From G963677325 sp963810555 (GTDB lineage: Bacteria; Bacteroidota; Bacteroidia; Bacteroidales; Prolixibacteraceae): a DNA stretch of 64,000 nt. The first letter of the stretch is position 1. Every line of letters starts with the position of its first letter. The DNA lies in assembly GCA_963810555.1 (NCBI GenBank), contig CAWENX010000019.1, forward strand, positions 87,881 through 151,880, written 5' to 3'. The notes beneath the pieces are model-generated. The model did not search any database, had not been told where the DNA came from, and saw nothing but the letters and a program-made list of their open reading frames with translations. Position numbers and translations under genes: made by a program. Shown one piece after another: positions 26,660 through 36,054 of the stretch.

Positions 26660-27421
26660 ATGAAAGAAAGAACAGACTACAAGGCGCAAAATAGTAAGAT
26701 TTATACAGAAAGTGAGATAGGCTTTGGCACATTAATAGGCGGACCTTTGGCTGCTGGTTATTTTATCGCGGAAAATTTTAAAGTCTTCAACAAATCCGGC
26801 AGGGCACGTAAAACATGGATTATTTCTGTTGCAGTGATAATTTCCATCCTTTGCTATTTCTTTATTATTCCTGAACTTTTTGTGAATCCAATCATAATTT
26901 TAATAATAATCGCTGCAATTGTGTGGTTCCTTACTGTTCGCCATCAGGGAGAAAATATCAGAAATCATATTAGTTTGGGTAGAGAGGCTCAAAGTTGGAT
27001 AAAAACTTTCATCGTTTCATTTACTGGACTGATAGCAAGCTTTATCCTGATTTCCGGTCTTTCCCTTTTATTGGATAATTTTGTAAAAACTTCAATTTCC
27101 TATAAGACATACGGAACGTCAAACAACGAAATCGCATTTGATAAAACAAAAATCTCGGATATCGAAGTCGATGAAATTGGCGATGCCTTTATCAATGCTG
27201 ACTATTTTAACGAATCGGATACCAAATATGTGTTTGTGGAGAAAACGAAAAAAGGATATGCGTTATCTCTTGCCGTGCCGGAAAACTTGCCCATCGACAC
27301 CTCGGCAATAAGGCTGTTTGATAAATTAAAAACTGATTTGCAGAATAACTTTCCCGATAAAAAAATCATTCTTAACCTTGTAGTCGGAAGCCGAAAAAAT
27401 ATTATCAAACAATTTCAGTAA
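26660..27421 (+). CDS. Hypothetical membrane protein
   Basis: 253-aa protein I do not recognise. After a short soluble start (GFGTLIGGPLAAGYFIAENF, resembling other Bacteroidota membrane proteins of unknown function) there are three predicted membrane segments: two close together at about residues 54-93 and one at about 119-137. A soluble C-terminal half of ~110 residues ends near KKIILNLVVGSR. Predicted inner-membrane protein with an extracytoplasmic or cytoplasmic tail. Upstream lies the RNA pair; downstream a relic lipoprotein. Confidence 0.65.
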   Translation: MKERTDYKAQNSKIYTESEIGFGTLIGGPLAAGYFIAENFKVFNKSGRARKTWIISVAVIISILCYFFIIPELFVNPIIILIIIAAIVWFLTVRHQGENIRNHISLGREAQSWIKTFIVSFTGLIASFILISGLSLLLDNFVKTSISYKTYGTSNNEIAFDKTKISDIEVDEIGDAFINADYFNESDTKYVFVEKTKKGYALSLAVPENLPIDTSAIRLFDKLKTDLQNNFPDKKIILNLVVGSRKNIIKQFQ

Positions 27422-27488
27422 AAGCTCCTAATTAAGAACCAAACGCAACTCTGAAAAATGTTTATTATATCTTACTAAAGAACCGAAT

Positions 27489-27889
27489 ATGAAAAAGATG
27501 GCATTATTTATTATAATGATATTTGCTGCTTTGGGTTGCAGTAAAGAAGGGGATATCCTGAATTTGAATAAGTCATTCAGTCTATTGTAGAAAAAGCCGT
27601 ATAATAAAAATGAGCACTAAATATGCATCATATCGGATTCTGTCACGGAAGATTCTCGTAGTTCAACAGATGTTGAATGTCTCTGGGCAGGTAATACTGC
27701 CGTGAGGTTTATTTTTACCGACGACGATAATTCAATCGGGTTCTCGTTCAACACAACTTCTCCCAATCAAAAAGATATAACCTATCCGGATTTCAGATTG
27801 AATTACTCAGTTTGAAGCTCTGTTCCAAATATCTTCAACAATCAATTATCCAGGAAGAGTATATTGCCGAAATCAGAATTACAAATTAG
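27489..27889 (+). pseudogene. Relic of a small lipoprotein gene
   Basis: Starts with a lipoprotein leader (MKKMALFIIMIFAALGCSK), but the frame has stops at TAG (after SFSLL) and TAA shortly after. It continues in the same frame through SVTEDSRSSTDVECLWAGNT, a recognisable segment of small Bacteroidota lipoproteins (consensus EDSRCPxxxxCxWAG), here with the first Cys changed to Ser. A frameshift near 27814 then leads to QEEYIAEIRITN and the final stop. Clearly decayed. Confidence 0.75.
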
Positions 27890-28086
27890 ATCGTAAATTA
27901 AACTCTAAAATTTCAATTAGTAAGAATCGCAATACTTTTTAATGTGAAATATAAACCCTTTGTAGTTGGTCTTGAATTCGATTCGGGTAAAATGAACTTA
28001 ACAAAAGACGCATCAGTAAATTTCCCTACTACCCTTATAACTTTTGGATTATCAATGTAATTGTGTGAAATAAAAATCACGAAAAT

Positions 28087-28117
28087 AAAAAGCCCCAATT
28101 GAGATTAGGGGCTTTTT
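28087..28117. terminator. Bidirectional terminator
   Basis: AAAAAGCCCC (28087-28096) pairs perfectly with GGGGCTTTTT (28108-28117), with an A-run before and a T-run after. It separates the rightward relic from the leftward symporter gene. The stretch 28195-28245 beyond it carries degenerate CGTAC/CTCGTA words. Confidence 0.85.
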
Positions 28118-28252
28118 ATTTTTAATTTATCCTGCAAAATAAAATCCAATAACCCTCTTGTCATTATTTAATAATAAAGTCAATTCCATTACCTCCCACC
28201 TTCTTCGTACCTGGCTCGTACCATGCTCGTATCCTCTTCGGTATAACGCTGA

Positions 28253-29574
28253 TCATAATCCTGATGCTTCTGCAACCTGAATTCCGGAACTCTCAGTTTG
28301 CTCATCCTCTTCAGGCTCTTTGCTTCTCCACCAAGTGGCAAGCGCCGAACCGGTAACGTTCATGAGCGGCCCGAATACAGCCGGTGCAAGGCCTACTGTA
28401 GCCACCTTTCCCATTTGAAGCGCAAGTCCGGATGCCAGCCCGCCGTTCTGCATTCCCACTTCAAAGGCAATGGTGCGACGGTCTTTCTCCGGCATTCCTG
28501 TCAACCACGAAATGGTATAACCAAGCGCATAACCTGAAAGATTATGCAAAATGCTCGTGATCAGAAGCAATGCGCCAACTTCCATCAGGCTGTCCCGCCC
28601 TGTGGCTGTGATAATGGTGATAATAAAGGCAATTCCAACCATCGATATCATTGACAGTATTTTTTCAAGCCAATGGCTGTTGCTTCTCAAGGAGTTGTTT
28701 AAGGATAACGGCTCCTGAGATCGGAAGCAAATAAAACCATCCCATCGACTTTAAAAAAGGCAATCAAAAATCCGGTCAGGTCCGTTTGCTTCGATTTCAT
28801 ATAAACAAGATTGGTCAGAAGAATGACAATCAGGTACATAGAAAGCTGAAATATTTTCTCCTTTTTGGGTGCATTATCTTTCGAAAAAAGGTTGAAAATG
28901 AATCCTGCCACAATGGGAAGAATAATCATATTGAGAATATCCAGCATCATGCTCCAGAAACTTACTTCAATATACTGTCCGCCAAGCCACTTCATCAGTG
29001 AAGGGGTAATCAGAGGTGAGAGAAGAGTGGAGATAGCTCCAACTGTAACCGCCAGTGCAAGATTAGCCTTTGCAATATATGACATAACATTGGAAGCAAG
29101 TCCGCTGGGAACGCATCCGATAAGAATGATTCCTGCCTTTATCTCAGCCGGAAAATTGAAGATATTGGCAATTCCGAATCCCACCAGGGGCATTATAAGA
29201 TAATGCGATCCCACGCCTATGATGACCCCTTTTGGCATCTTTATCACTCCTGTAAAGTCGTTCAGGCTCATTTGCGATCCCATACCGAACATGATCACCT
29301 GCAGTAATGGAACAATAAGCGTTTTTAGTTGAAAGTCGCCAACTGAGGTAAAATAATGCGGATAAAACATTGAAGCCGTCACTGCAGTAAAGATCCAGAT
29401 GGTATATGAAAAACCTTTTACAATCTGGAATCCCCGTACTCCAACGGCAAGAGAAATAAACCCAGAAATAAGCAAAGGTCCTGCATTTCCTGCCGACCCA
29501 TTTGCCATCAGAATAATTGCTGTTGAAAACAGAATAAAAGAGATGATCAGTAAAGTAATATATACTTTCTTCAT
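28253..29574 (-). pseudogene. Bile acid:sodium symporter (BASS)-family transporter, frameshifted
   Basis: The N-terminal ~290 residues (29574 down to ~28745) are a multi-span BASS transporter with the core segments MFGMGSQMSLNDF and GCVPSGLASNVMSYIAKANLALAV. The frame then stops at 28699. A second frame (from 28690) carries the C-terminal helices with FEVGMQNGGLASGLALQMG, a family signature. A stretch in the third frame between them (SMGWFYLLPISGAVILKQLLE) looks like the intended link, implying two indels, near 28745 and 28685. Intact, it would be ~440 aa. It precedes nothing to its left and is downstream of the enolase-superfamily and deacetylase genes, perhaps their uptake partner. Confidence 0.78.
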
Positions 29575-29677
29575 AGCTTGGTTACAAACTTCAATTCATA
29601 ATGATGTTGGTAAATGATCAATTATATTTCATAATTCATCATTCATAACGCATAATTCGTAATTCGTAATTCGTAAT

Positions 29678-31219
29678 TTAATGAATTATTCCCGTCGTCT
29701 GGCCTATCGTAAACCTTCCGCTCCAGAGATGATCCGATGCCCTCTTATCATTCCATTCATTTGTCGGAGCAAAGAAACTCTTGTCTGTCGGGAACAGATG
29801 TTTTTTGACCTCATCATCATTTAATTCGACACCTAATCCCGGAGCTGTATCAGGAACAACGGCAAAGCCTTTTTCCACCAGCTTCCGTCCATCGGTTGTC
29901 CTCACAAGATTTTCCCACCAGGGATTATCGACCGCCTGTGTGGTCATTTCCAGTGCAAGGAAATTTTGTGTCGCTGCTGCACAGTGAACGCTTGCCATAA
30001 ATCCGACTGGTGTTCCTGAGCAGTGCATTGCCATGGCTATTCCATGATCTTCAGCATAATCGCCTATTTTCTTTGTTTCCATGATCCCGCCTGCTGTGGC
30101 AAGATCAGGATGAATCAGATCCACAGCATGAACATTGCAAATCTTCATAAATTCTTCCTTCAGGTAAATGTCTTCTCCCGTGATGGTGGGTGTCTCAATC
30201 GCATCGGTTAATATCTTCCACTGATCAGTCATCTCCCATGAAAGCATATCTTCAAGCCATGCCAGCCTGTAAGGTTCAAGGGCTTTGCCCACCCTGATGC
30301 AGTTATTGATATCGTAATTGCCGAATCCGTCTGCTGAAAGAGGAAGATCATACCCTACTACATTCCTGATAAAATCAACATACTTTGCAAGTTCCGTAAG
30401 CCCCTTGTCCGTGATCTGCTGCTGAGTAAAAGGTTGCTTGGTGCGCTTGTAGGAAGTAATATCATTATAGGGTGGGATCTTCCAGAAGTTTGAATTAACC
30501 GTCACTCCCGGCACACGATCAATCATTTCAAGACTTGGATAGAATTTAAACCATGTGAATCCGCGATCATCAATCCGCTGCTTCACTTCTGCCCTGAATT
30601 TCGCTTCATCCTTAACAGGCCATTCATGCACAGGAAGATAGGAGTATAATCTTACCCTGTCGCGGTACCGCCCTCCAAGCAATTGCCAGACCGGAACACC
30701 ATATGCTTTCCCTGTAAGGTCCCAAAGGGCCATTTCTACCGCGCTTACGCCTCCTCCCTGGCGTCCGTTACCCCCAAACTGCTTGATTATCTTGAACAAC
30801 ATCTCCACATTGCAGGGATTCTCCCCAAGAATACGGCTCTTGAGCATCAAGGCATAACGTTCGTCTGCGGCATCTCTCACTTCCCCTAATCCATAAATTC
30901 CCTGGTTTGTATCGATCCTTATCAGAGGGTTGCGCGATCCATCTTTTGCCAGTTCAAGCACACAGTAACGCATGTCGGTGATCTTCAGTTCAGAAGGTGC
31001 TGAAGAACGACTGACCTTTGAGGTTGCCTCAGCAATAGTATCTTCTATCGGTGCTAACATAAAAGAACCAAGCGCCACACCTCCTCCAATTGTTTTCTTC
31101 AGGAAGGAACGGCGGTTATCATGGGTCGATGTCTTAAGGGTTGCTTTCGTTGCAGTATCCGAAGATTCAGCTACTTGAGTCTTGTTTTTCTCAAAAATCT
31201 GTTTTATAATACCTTTCAT
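29678..31219 (-). CDS. Exported enolase-superfamily (mandelate racemase-like) protein
   Basis: 513-aa paralogue of the broken gene at 10194. The Tat-type leader DNRRSFLKKTIGGG is preceded by an unusually long N-terminal region of ~36 residues. The capping domain is followed by PVWQLLGGRYRDRVRLY, the barrel metal-ligand segments DLPLSADGFG, AWLEDML and TGEDIYLKEE, and a late AMHCSGTPVG histidine. This fits sugar-acid dehydratases or racemases, but the specificity is not readable. It lies 103 nt upstream of the symporter and 53 nt downstream of the PIG-L deacetylase, a likely three-gene unit. Confidence 0.87.
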   Translation of the reverse strand: MKGIIKQIFEKNKTQVAESSDTATKATLKTSTHDNRRSFLKKTIGGGVALGSFMLAPIEDTIAEATSKVSRSSAPSELKITDMRYCVLELAKDGSRNPLIRIDTNQGIYGLGEVRDAADERYALMLKSRILGENPCNVEMLFKIIKQFGGNGRQGGGVSAVEMALWDLTGKAYGVPVWQLLGGRYRDRVRLYSYLPVHEWPVKDEAKFRAEVKQRIDDRGFTWFKFYPSLEMIDRVPGVTVNSNFWKIPPYNDITSYKRTKQPFTQQQITDKGLTELAKYVDFIRNVVGYDLPLSADGFGNYDINNCIRVGKALEPYRLAWLEDMLSWEMTDQWKILTDAIETPTITGEDIYLKEEFMKICNVHAVDLIHPDLATAGGIMETKKIGDYAEDHGIAMAMHCSGTPVGFMASVHCAAATQNFLALEMTTQAVDNPWWENLVRTTDGRKLVEKGFAVVPDTAPGLGVELNDDEVKKHLFPTDKSFFAPTNEWNDKRASDHLWSGRFTIGQTTGIIH

Positions 31220-31272
31220 ATTTAGTTGTCATTAGTAATTAGTCATTTGTCATTTGATATTGCTTTCACCCT

Positions 31273-32277
31273 CTATTTCGGTATTGCATTCTTCCTGATA
31301 TACTGCTCAATAGGAGAATTGGGATCGTAAACATTATTATCAAAAGGAATTTCATTCATATAGTGATATCCTTCCGCCCATTCAAACCCGTACTTTTCAC
31401 CAAGTTTCTTATTGTGTTTAAAGAGAAAAGCTTTGGCATAATTAAAATTTACAGTATGATCGTCCCCTTCAAGGAAAGGGAGCCGTTTCCCTTCTTTGGC
31501 GAGGCGGTCTCTCAACTTGACTCCGTTATTCCCCGCCGGACCTTTAGCATCATTTAAAAGATTGACTTCGATTTTCTTATCGATGTAATCACTTATATCT
31601 ACGATGAGGTTATTTGTCTGACCGTTTCTTGAATAATAATACCTTTCTTTCGGGGTATAAGGGCCGATTCCGGCGGCGAAATGTTCAGAGTAGTCATTCA
31701 TTCCGGCAATCCACCTTGCAGCCTCAACAGCCCTTCCTGTAACGTAATGATCAGGATTTTCCTCATAGTGATCCCACGGATCCATGCACACAATTGTATC
31801 CACTTTGAGGAATCTGAAGAGAAAAATAAATCTTTGCTTCAGGTCCTGTATTCCAATACTGTCCATCTGATGGTGAGGCATCAGGAATTCGAACGAACCT
31901 TTCATCCCGTAAAAATCGGCAATGTTCTGGTTATCGATCCTGTGCTGTTTATACTCACCGGCACCTCTTGCATCATCCGATACAGAACAAAGGTATCCTG
32001 TGTACCCCTCGTCCAGCAGCTTCGCGACAAGTCCGCCTGCAGAAAGGGGAATATCGTCGGAATGAGGCTGGATGGCCAGAAGCACCTTTCCTTTATGAGG
32101 TTTTCCCTTGACCGGCCTTTCAATTTTAACCTCTGAATAATCGACATCATATCCCCATGGAACTTTTTTATCGCGATCCTCCTGAGGAGCTTTGCCTGAT
32201 GATGCCGAAGCCCATGTGGCAGATCCCACAAAGGCGCCTGTAGCCAATCCTCTCTGCAAAAAGTCTTTACGTTTCAT
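31273..32277 (-). CDS. Exported PIG-L/LmbE-family deacetylase
   Basis: 334-aa Zn-dependent N-acetylglucosaminyl-type deacetylase of the PIG-L fold. The metal motif appears as QPHSDDIPLSAGG (usual PHPDDE, with P-to-S and E-to-I changes), and the second metal site as DHYVTGRAVEAARW. The leader (MKRKDFLQRGLATGAFVGSA) has KRK rather than RR, so Sec or weak Tat export. Length is above the 230-250 aa minimum because of a C-terminal extension. First gene of the unit with the enolase-superfamily protein and symporter; it may remove an acetyl group from an amino-sugar acid before uptake or breakdown. Confidence 0.82.
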   Translation of the reverse strand: MKRKDFLQRGLATGAFVGSATWASASSGKAPQEDRDKKVPWGYDVDYSEVKIERPVKGKPHKGKVLLAIQPHSDDIPLSAGGLVAKLLDEGYTGYLCSVSDDARGAGEYKQHRIDNQNIADFYGMKGSFEFLMPHHQMDSIGIQDLKQRFIFLFRFLKVDTIVCMDPWDHYEENPDHYVTGRAVEAARWIAGMNDYSEHFAAGIGPYTPKERYYYSRNGQTNNLIVDISDYIDKKIEVNLLNDAKGPAGNNGVKLRDRLAKEGKRLPFLEGDDHTVNFNYAKAFLFKHNKKLGEKYGFEWAEGYHYMNEIPFDNNVYDPNSPIEQYIRKNAIPK

Positions 32278-33109
32278 GATGCTGTGATTTAGTCGGGTTT
32301 CATGGAATTTTCCAATACGAATTAAGTTAATAGTTGAATAATATCAAAATCTTTACCATGATTTACTTGATTAAAGGATTAAAAGATTAAAAGAATGGAA
32401 ATTTATAAGTCCGGATACAATAAAGGCCATTTTGCCCAAAGATCAATGAAGATATGTACAACTACGCTCCCGAACATGGTAAAAATAAGGCAGGAATGAT
32501 GTAGAATTAAAAAAACAGAAAGCAGGAATTAATTGGATCCCCATTACTACAATCGCCCTGATTGAATAATGTCAAAACTATATCAGAAATATACCTTGTT
32601 CAGTACTTCTTCGGTTTTACTTTTGTTTTTGTTCGGTTATAACCGAAGGATATCTGTTTAAATTCGAATAAAGAACAATTTATGATACAAAGATGATATC
32701 AACATAGTTCAGGGAAAAATAGTAAATGAGACTGTCGGGAACTGATGGCAAAAAATTAATTCCCAAACAAAGTCATTACTTGAAGGTTAATAAAAGATTG
32801 TGTGAATGATCCAGAAGGAATGATAACTGAGTAAAAGTTTTGTTCTTTTCTGGATATTATTTAATTTAGATCAGGTTTAGGTTAACAGCAAATAATTATT
32901 GCAATAAAAAGCCTAAATTTGATTTATCTTTTTTTGAATCGCTCTAACTTTGTATTGATCAGGACGGCAGTTCATTTAACAAAATGGTATGTTTGCAGCT
33001 TTTTAAGAGATTTCCAGTTAAAAATACGACATTCTCAATAGGATTTCTTTAACTTACGCAAGATATTTGAGAAGAAATTTTAAGATCGGGAAACTTAAAC
33101 CAAAGAAAT
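32278..33109. other. 830-nt gene-free spacer
   Basis: No credible ORF, RNA gene or strong hairpin. It contains low-complexity AGGATTAAAAGATTAAAAG words. A TTATAACCGAA segment near 32637 is not paired with anything clear. Confidence 0.4.
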
Positions 33110-33508
33110 ATGAGGTATCCAAAGATAAATCCCCAGAATGATATTAAACATTTAGTCAGTGTACTTTTAGGGCTCATACCGATGGTGGCGTTGTTTTTCT
33201 TTCTGTCGCCTGTTGATTCCGCTCTTGATATGTCAACAAACAGCACCTTGCTCCGAATGATGCTTTTTTCAGCATTTTTCATTGCCCTCACGGCTATTCC
33301 AAGTTTTTTCATCTGCAGACATAACTCCCAAAGTGTATGGTATTTACCGGGATTCGTTGTTCTTAGTTCCATGTGGCCCGTAGCAAAATCAGTTTCAGGT
33401 TATTGGAGCCTCAATGCCAAGGTGTGGCTTTTTGTAGCAGCTTTAGCGGTTGCCACTGTTTTGGGCATCCTTGGATCTTTAAAAAAGGATAAAATCAGCG
33501 GAGAATAG
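33110..33508 (+). CDS. Hypothetical small membrane protein
   Basis: 132-aa protein, not recognised. Four hydrophobic segments are visible (about residues 15-33, 48-67, 75-95 and 101-122), and it ends in Lys-rich KKDKISGE, so it is a predicted four-helix inner-membrane protein with the C-terminus in the cytoplasm. It stands alone and is terminated by the palindrome at 33528. Confidence 0.6.
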   Translation: MRYPKINPQNDIKHLVSVLLGLIPMVALFFFLSPVDSALDMSTNSTLLRMMLFSAFFIALTAIPSFFICRHNSQSVWYLPGFVVLSSMWPVAKSVSGYWSLNAKVWLFVAALAVATVLGILGSLKKDKISGE

Positions 33509-33527
33509 TTTATTCAGTAATCAGTAA

Positions 33528-33556
33528 AGACGTGGCACGCCGCGTCTCTACTGTTT
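33528..33556. repeat. AGACG...CGTCT palindrome with T-run
   Basis: AGACG-TGGC-AC-GCCG-CGTCT pairs throughout (one G-T pair) and is followed by CTACTGTTTTTTC. It belongs to the dispersed AGACG/CGTCTCTAC palindrome family also seen at 46293 and 63596, and here could serve as terminator for the gene on its left. Confidence 0.75.
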
Positions 33557-33561
33557 TTTCA

Positions 33562-33948
33562 TTAATGACTGCAGGTATGCTGGTGCCCGCTGCCATGATG
33601 TTCTTCGTGCTGACGGCAGCTTATACCGTTGTCGGTTACAAGACCATCCAGATAGTTTCTGACAACTTCTTCGGGAATGCCTGAACAGCCGCGAATAACT
33701 TCAATACCCGCATTATTCAATACATTTATTGCACCGTTGCCTATTCCTCCCGCAAGCATTGTGGTTACACCAATCTGAGCTAAAGTGCCGGCTATATTCG
33801 ATTTACAGCCGCAGCCCTGTTCTGATTTCAGAATTTGGACCTTCTCAATTTCATTTATTTCGGATACAGTATATATCCCGTAAAATTCACAATGACCAAA
33901 GTGGCCATCTACCTGGTTACTCGCTGTAACCGGAACTGCAATTTTCAT
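33562..33948 (-). CDS. NifX/NifB-type dinitrogenase iron-molybdenum cofactor-like protein
   Basis: 128-aa protein of the NifX/NafY-like fold (PF02579-type). It opens MKIAVPVTASNQVDGHFGHC, followed by a GCGCKSNIAGTLAQIGV segment and AGGIGNGAINVL. In bacteria without nitrogenase such proteins bind Fe-S or Mo-Fe clusters. The C-terminal tail is His-rich (HEEHHGSGHQHTCSH), suggesting extra metal binding. Last gene of the leftward DUF134-OsmC-NifX run. Confidence 0.85.
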   Translation of the reverse strand: MKIAVPVTASNQVDGHFGHCEFYGIYTVSEINEIEKVQILKSEQGCGCKSNIAGTLAQIGVTTMLAGGIGNGAINVLNNAGIEVIRGCSGIPEEVVRNYLDGLVTDNGISCRQHEEHHGSGHQHTCSH

Positions 33949-34001
33949 AATTATTTAAATTTTAATTGTTTGGCAAATGATATTAATATTTCTGTTTTAA
34001 A

Positions 34002-34388
34002 TTATTTAATAGCAACTATCTCAAATTCAGGCGGATTTGCAATTGTCTTTTTTACCTTGCATAATGCTGCGGCATTTATGACCGCATCCCTGTATTTATC
34101 CGGAAAATCCTCAGGCAATTGAATCTCGATTTGAATGTTGACCGGCAGTCCTGTTTGTTTATCATAGGATGCTGTCTGAATGATTTTTATATCTTCTGCC
34201 GGGATATTTCGCTGATCACAAAATGATTTTATGTAAATCCCCGCACATGTCCCGATCGAGGCTAAAAACAATTCAAAGGGTGCAGGGGCAGAATTCTGTC
34301 CGCCCGCGCTGATTGACTGATCTGTTCTAATGGTATGCCCGCCGATATGAGCCGTTATGACTTTCCCACCATCAATAGTAACTTCCAT
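34002..34388 (-). CDS. OsmC/Ohr-family protein
   Basis: 128-aa OsmC-like protein, a fold with peroxidase activity toward organic hydroperoxides that uses two cysteines. One is in FLASIGTCAGIYIKSFC and another in INAAALCKVKKTI, at the expected helical positions. No leader. It sits between DUF134 (12 nt upstream) and the NifX-like gene (53 nt downstream), so it is probably co-transcribed with redox or metal functions. Confidence 0.85.
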   Translation of the reverse strand: MEVTIDGGKVITAHIGGHTIRTDQSISAGGQNSAPAPFELFLASIGTCAGIYIKSFCDQRNIPAEDIKIIQTASYDKQTGLPVNIQIEIQLPEDFPDKYRDAVINAAALCKVKKTIANPPEFEIVAIK

Positions 34389-34399
34389 ATTAATTGTAT

Positions 34400-34822
34400 T
34401 TATTGATTTTCACTTAATTGATTAAGACAGACTAATTCATTTTTGCCGAATCTTTTGCAGTCAGCACATTTAACGTGATTTTCAAGTCCCTCGATTAATT
34501 TGTAGCATTTATTGCATCTGAACCATTCTTTATCAAACCGGTAATTCCCTCCTTCAATCAGTATCGATTTGCCCTCGACAAAAGCATTTGCTATTATCTT
34601 TAACGCCCTGTTGTAAATGCGTGTAAAAGTCGGACGCGAGACATTCATCAGTAAGGCCGCCTCATCCTGTGAATGTAAATCATAATCCACCAGCTTGAAA
34701 CTTTCATATTCCTCGATCTTAAGTCTGACTTCTGCCGCTTCACATACAGGCAATCCAAAAGGTTTATAACCCTTCATTATTGGCGGATTGCAGACCTTTC
34801 TGCTTTTACTCGGGCGTGGCAT
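34400..34822 (-). CDS. DUF134-family DNA-binding protein
   Basis: 140-aa protein of the DUF134 family. MPRPSKSRKV is followed by the FGLP region, a helix-turn-helix of sigma-factor region-4 type (QDEAALLMNVSRPTFTRIYNRAL), and a C-terminal Cys knuckle (CNKCYKL ... CADCKRFG). Such genes are commonly next to NifX-like and radical-SAM or Fe-S genes, and a regulatory role is likely. The divergent upstream dyad at 34878 may be its operator. Confidence 0.88.
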   Translation of the reverse strand: MPRPSKSRKVCNPPIMKGYKPFGLPVCEAAEVRLKIEEYESFKLVDYDLHSQDEAALLMNVSRPTFTRIYNRALKIIANAFVEGKSILIEGGNYRFDKEWFRCNKCYKLIEGLENHVKCADCKRFGKNELVCLNQLSENQ

Positions 34823-34877
34823 TTCCCTTTTATTAAATTATATAGATCACTTTACTCTGGATTTGTTGCAAAAATAA

Positions 34878-34916
34878 TGAACCTACGTTCATAAACAAAA
34901 ATATTTTCTAATTTTG
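34878..34916. promoter_or_regulatory. Candidate operator and promoter between DUF134 and trmO
   Basis: A dyad TGAAC-CTAC-GTTCA (34878-34891) lies 18 nt before TAATTTTG (34909-34916), a match to TAnnTTTG for the rightward genes. The dyad would overlap the upstream promoter region and sits 55 nt from the DUF134 start. Confidence 0.45.
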
Positions 34917-35040
34917 TAATAAAATTTGTGCCGGTATTCATAATTGGAAGACAAAATGGTGATTACAGATAAACAGACAATACATCAAACACGTAAATAA
35001 TTAAAACCAGCTTGTATATCAATAAATAATCACGAAAGAA

Positions 35041-35544
35041 ATGACGAATTACAGTGATAAATTAAAGGCAATTTTATATCATCCGATCGGTATAATACAT
35101 TCACCATACAAACATTCGAAAGGAACACCTATTCAAACAATAAGCGGATCTGGCATTAGCTCTACTCTTGAAATCTACCCGGAATATTTTGAAGGATTAA
35201 AAGACATTGAAGGCTTTTCACATCTGATATTAATTTATCATATGCACCTGATAAAGAAAGCGCAATTAAGCGTTTTGCCTTTTTTAGATATTGAAGCACA
35301 CGGAGTATTTGCCACACGCTCTCCTGCTCGTCCCAATCCTATTGGAATTTCAGTTGTGAAGCTTGAAAGAGCGGAAGGATGCTTTCTGTTCATCAAAGAT
35401 ACTGATATGCTGGATGGTACTCCGATACTGGATCTGAAACCTTATATCCCGGTTTTTGATGTCAGGAATACAGACAGAACAGGCTGGTTTAAAAACAATA
35501 TTAATAAAATTTCCAATGCAAAAGATGACGGAAGATTCTGTTGA
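35041..35544 (+). CDS. trmO: tRNA (adenine(37)-N6)-methyltransferase TrmO
   Basis: 167-aa protein of the TrmO (TsaA/YaeB) family that adds the N6-methyl group of m6t6A37 in threonine tRNAs. The family signatures are YHPIGIIHSPY, LKDIEGFSHLILIYHMH and FATRSPARPNPIGISVV, then DMLDGTPILDLKPYIP. It has the core domain length; the C-terminal extension of the E. coli protein is absent, as in archaeal-type homologues. Its end overlaps the DUF1847 gene by 20 nt. Confidence 0.9.
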   Translation: MTNYSDKLKAILYHPIGIIHSPYKHSKGTPIQTISGSGISSTLEIYPEYFEGLKDIEGFSHLILIYHMHLIKKAQLSVLPFLDIEAHGVFATRSPARPNPIGISVVKLERAEGCFLFIKDTDMLDGTPILDLKPYIPVFDVRNTDRTGWFKNNINKISNAKDDGRFC

Positions 35545-36028
35545 TAAAAGAAATAAAAGTGAGGTTAAAAAACTCTATGACAATCGGTCTCTTGAAATCA
35601 TGAAGTCGGCAGAAGATGCCTTTGTTCGTGGTGTAAGCCGTGTGGAGGAAATTAAAAACTTTGCACGTAAAGCGGGAATGAAGCGAATCGGAATTGCTTC
35701 ATGCGTTTCGTTCCCAAAAGAAAATGAGGCGGTGAAGAAATTTCTTTCAGATGAGTTTAATGTCTACAGTATCGATTGTAAATGCGGAAAAGTTACAAAG
35801 CAGGAAATGTTGGGCGGGACAGGCAACAGTATTATGTGCAATCCTGCCGGTCAGGCAGAATACCTTAAAGAAAGGAATACTGAGCTAAATATATCATTGG
35901 GTCTATGCGTCGGCCATGATATGATATTTAATCAGAAATCAGCTGCGCCAGTGACTGTCCTTATAGTAAAAGACCATGCAAACAGGCAGAATCCGATGGA
36001 AAGCATAAATAACATGATCGAAAAATAA
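35525..36028 (+). CDS. DUF1847-family metal-binding protein
   Basis: 167-aa DUF1847 protein, probably a cytoplasmic metal or Fe-S binder. Typical stretches are KRIGIASCVSFPKE, YSIDCKCGKVTK, NPAGQAEYL and GLCVGHDMIF followed by SAAPVTVLIVKD. The usual N-terminal Cys cluster seems to be missing here. I chose the ATG at 35525, inside the end of trmO, because the longer start gives an unrelated N-terminus. Translation coupling to trmO is likely. Confidence 0.82.
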   Translation: MTEDSVDKRNKSEVKKLYDNRSLEIMKSAEDAFVRGVSRVEEIKNFARKAGMKRIGIASCVSFPKENEAVKKFLSDEFNVYSIDCKCGKVTKQEMLGGTGNSIMCNPAGQAEYLKERNTELNISLGLCVGHDMIFNQKSAAPVTVLIVKDHANRQNPMESINNMIEK

Positions 36029-36054
36029 TCCCGAAACAGAGAAAAAGAAATTCA

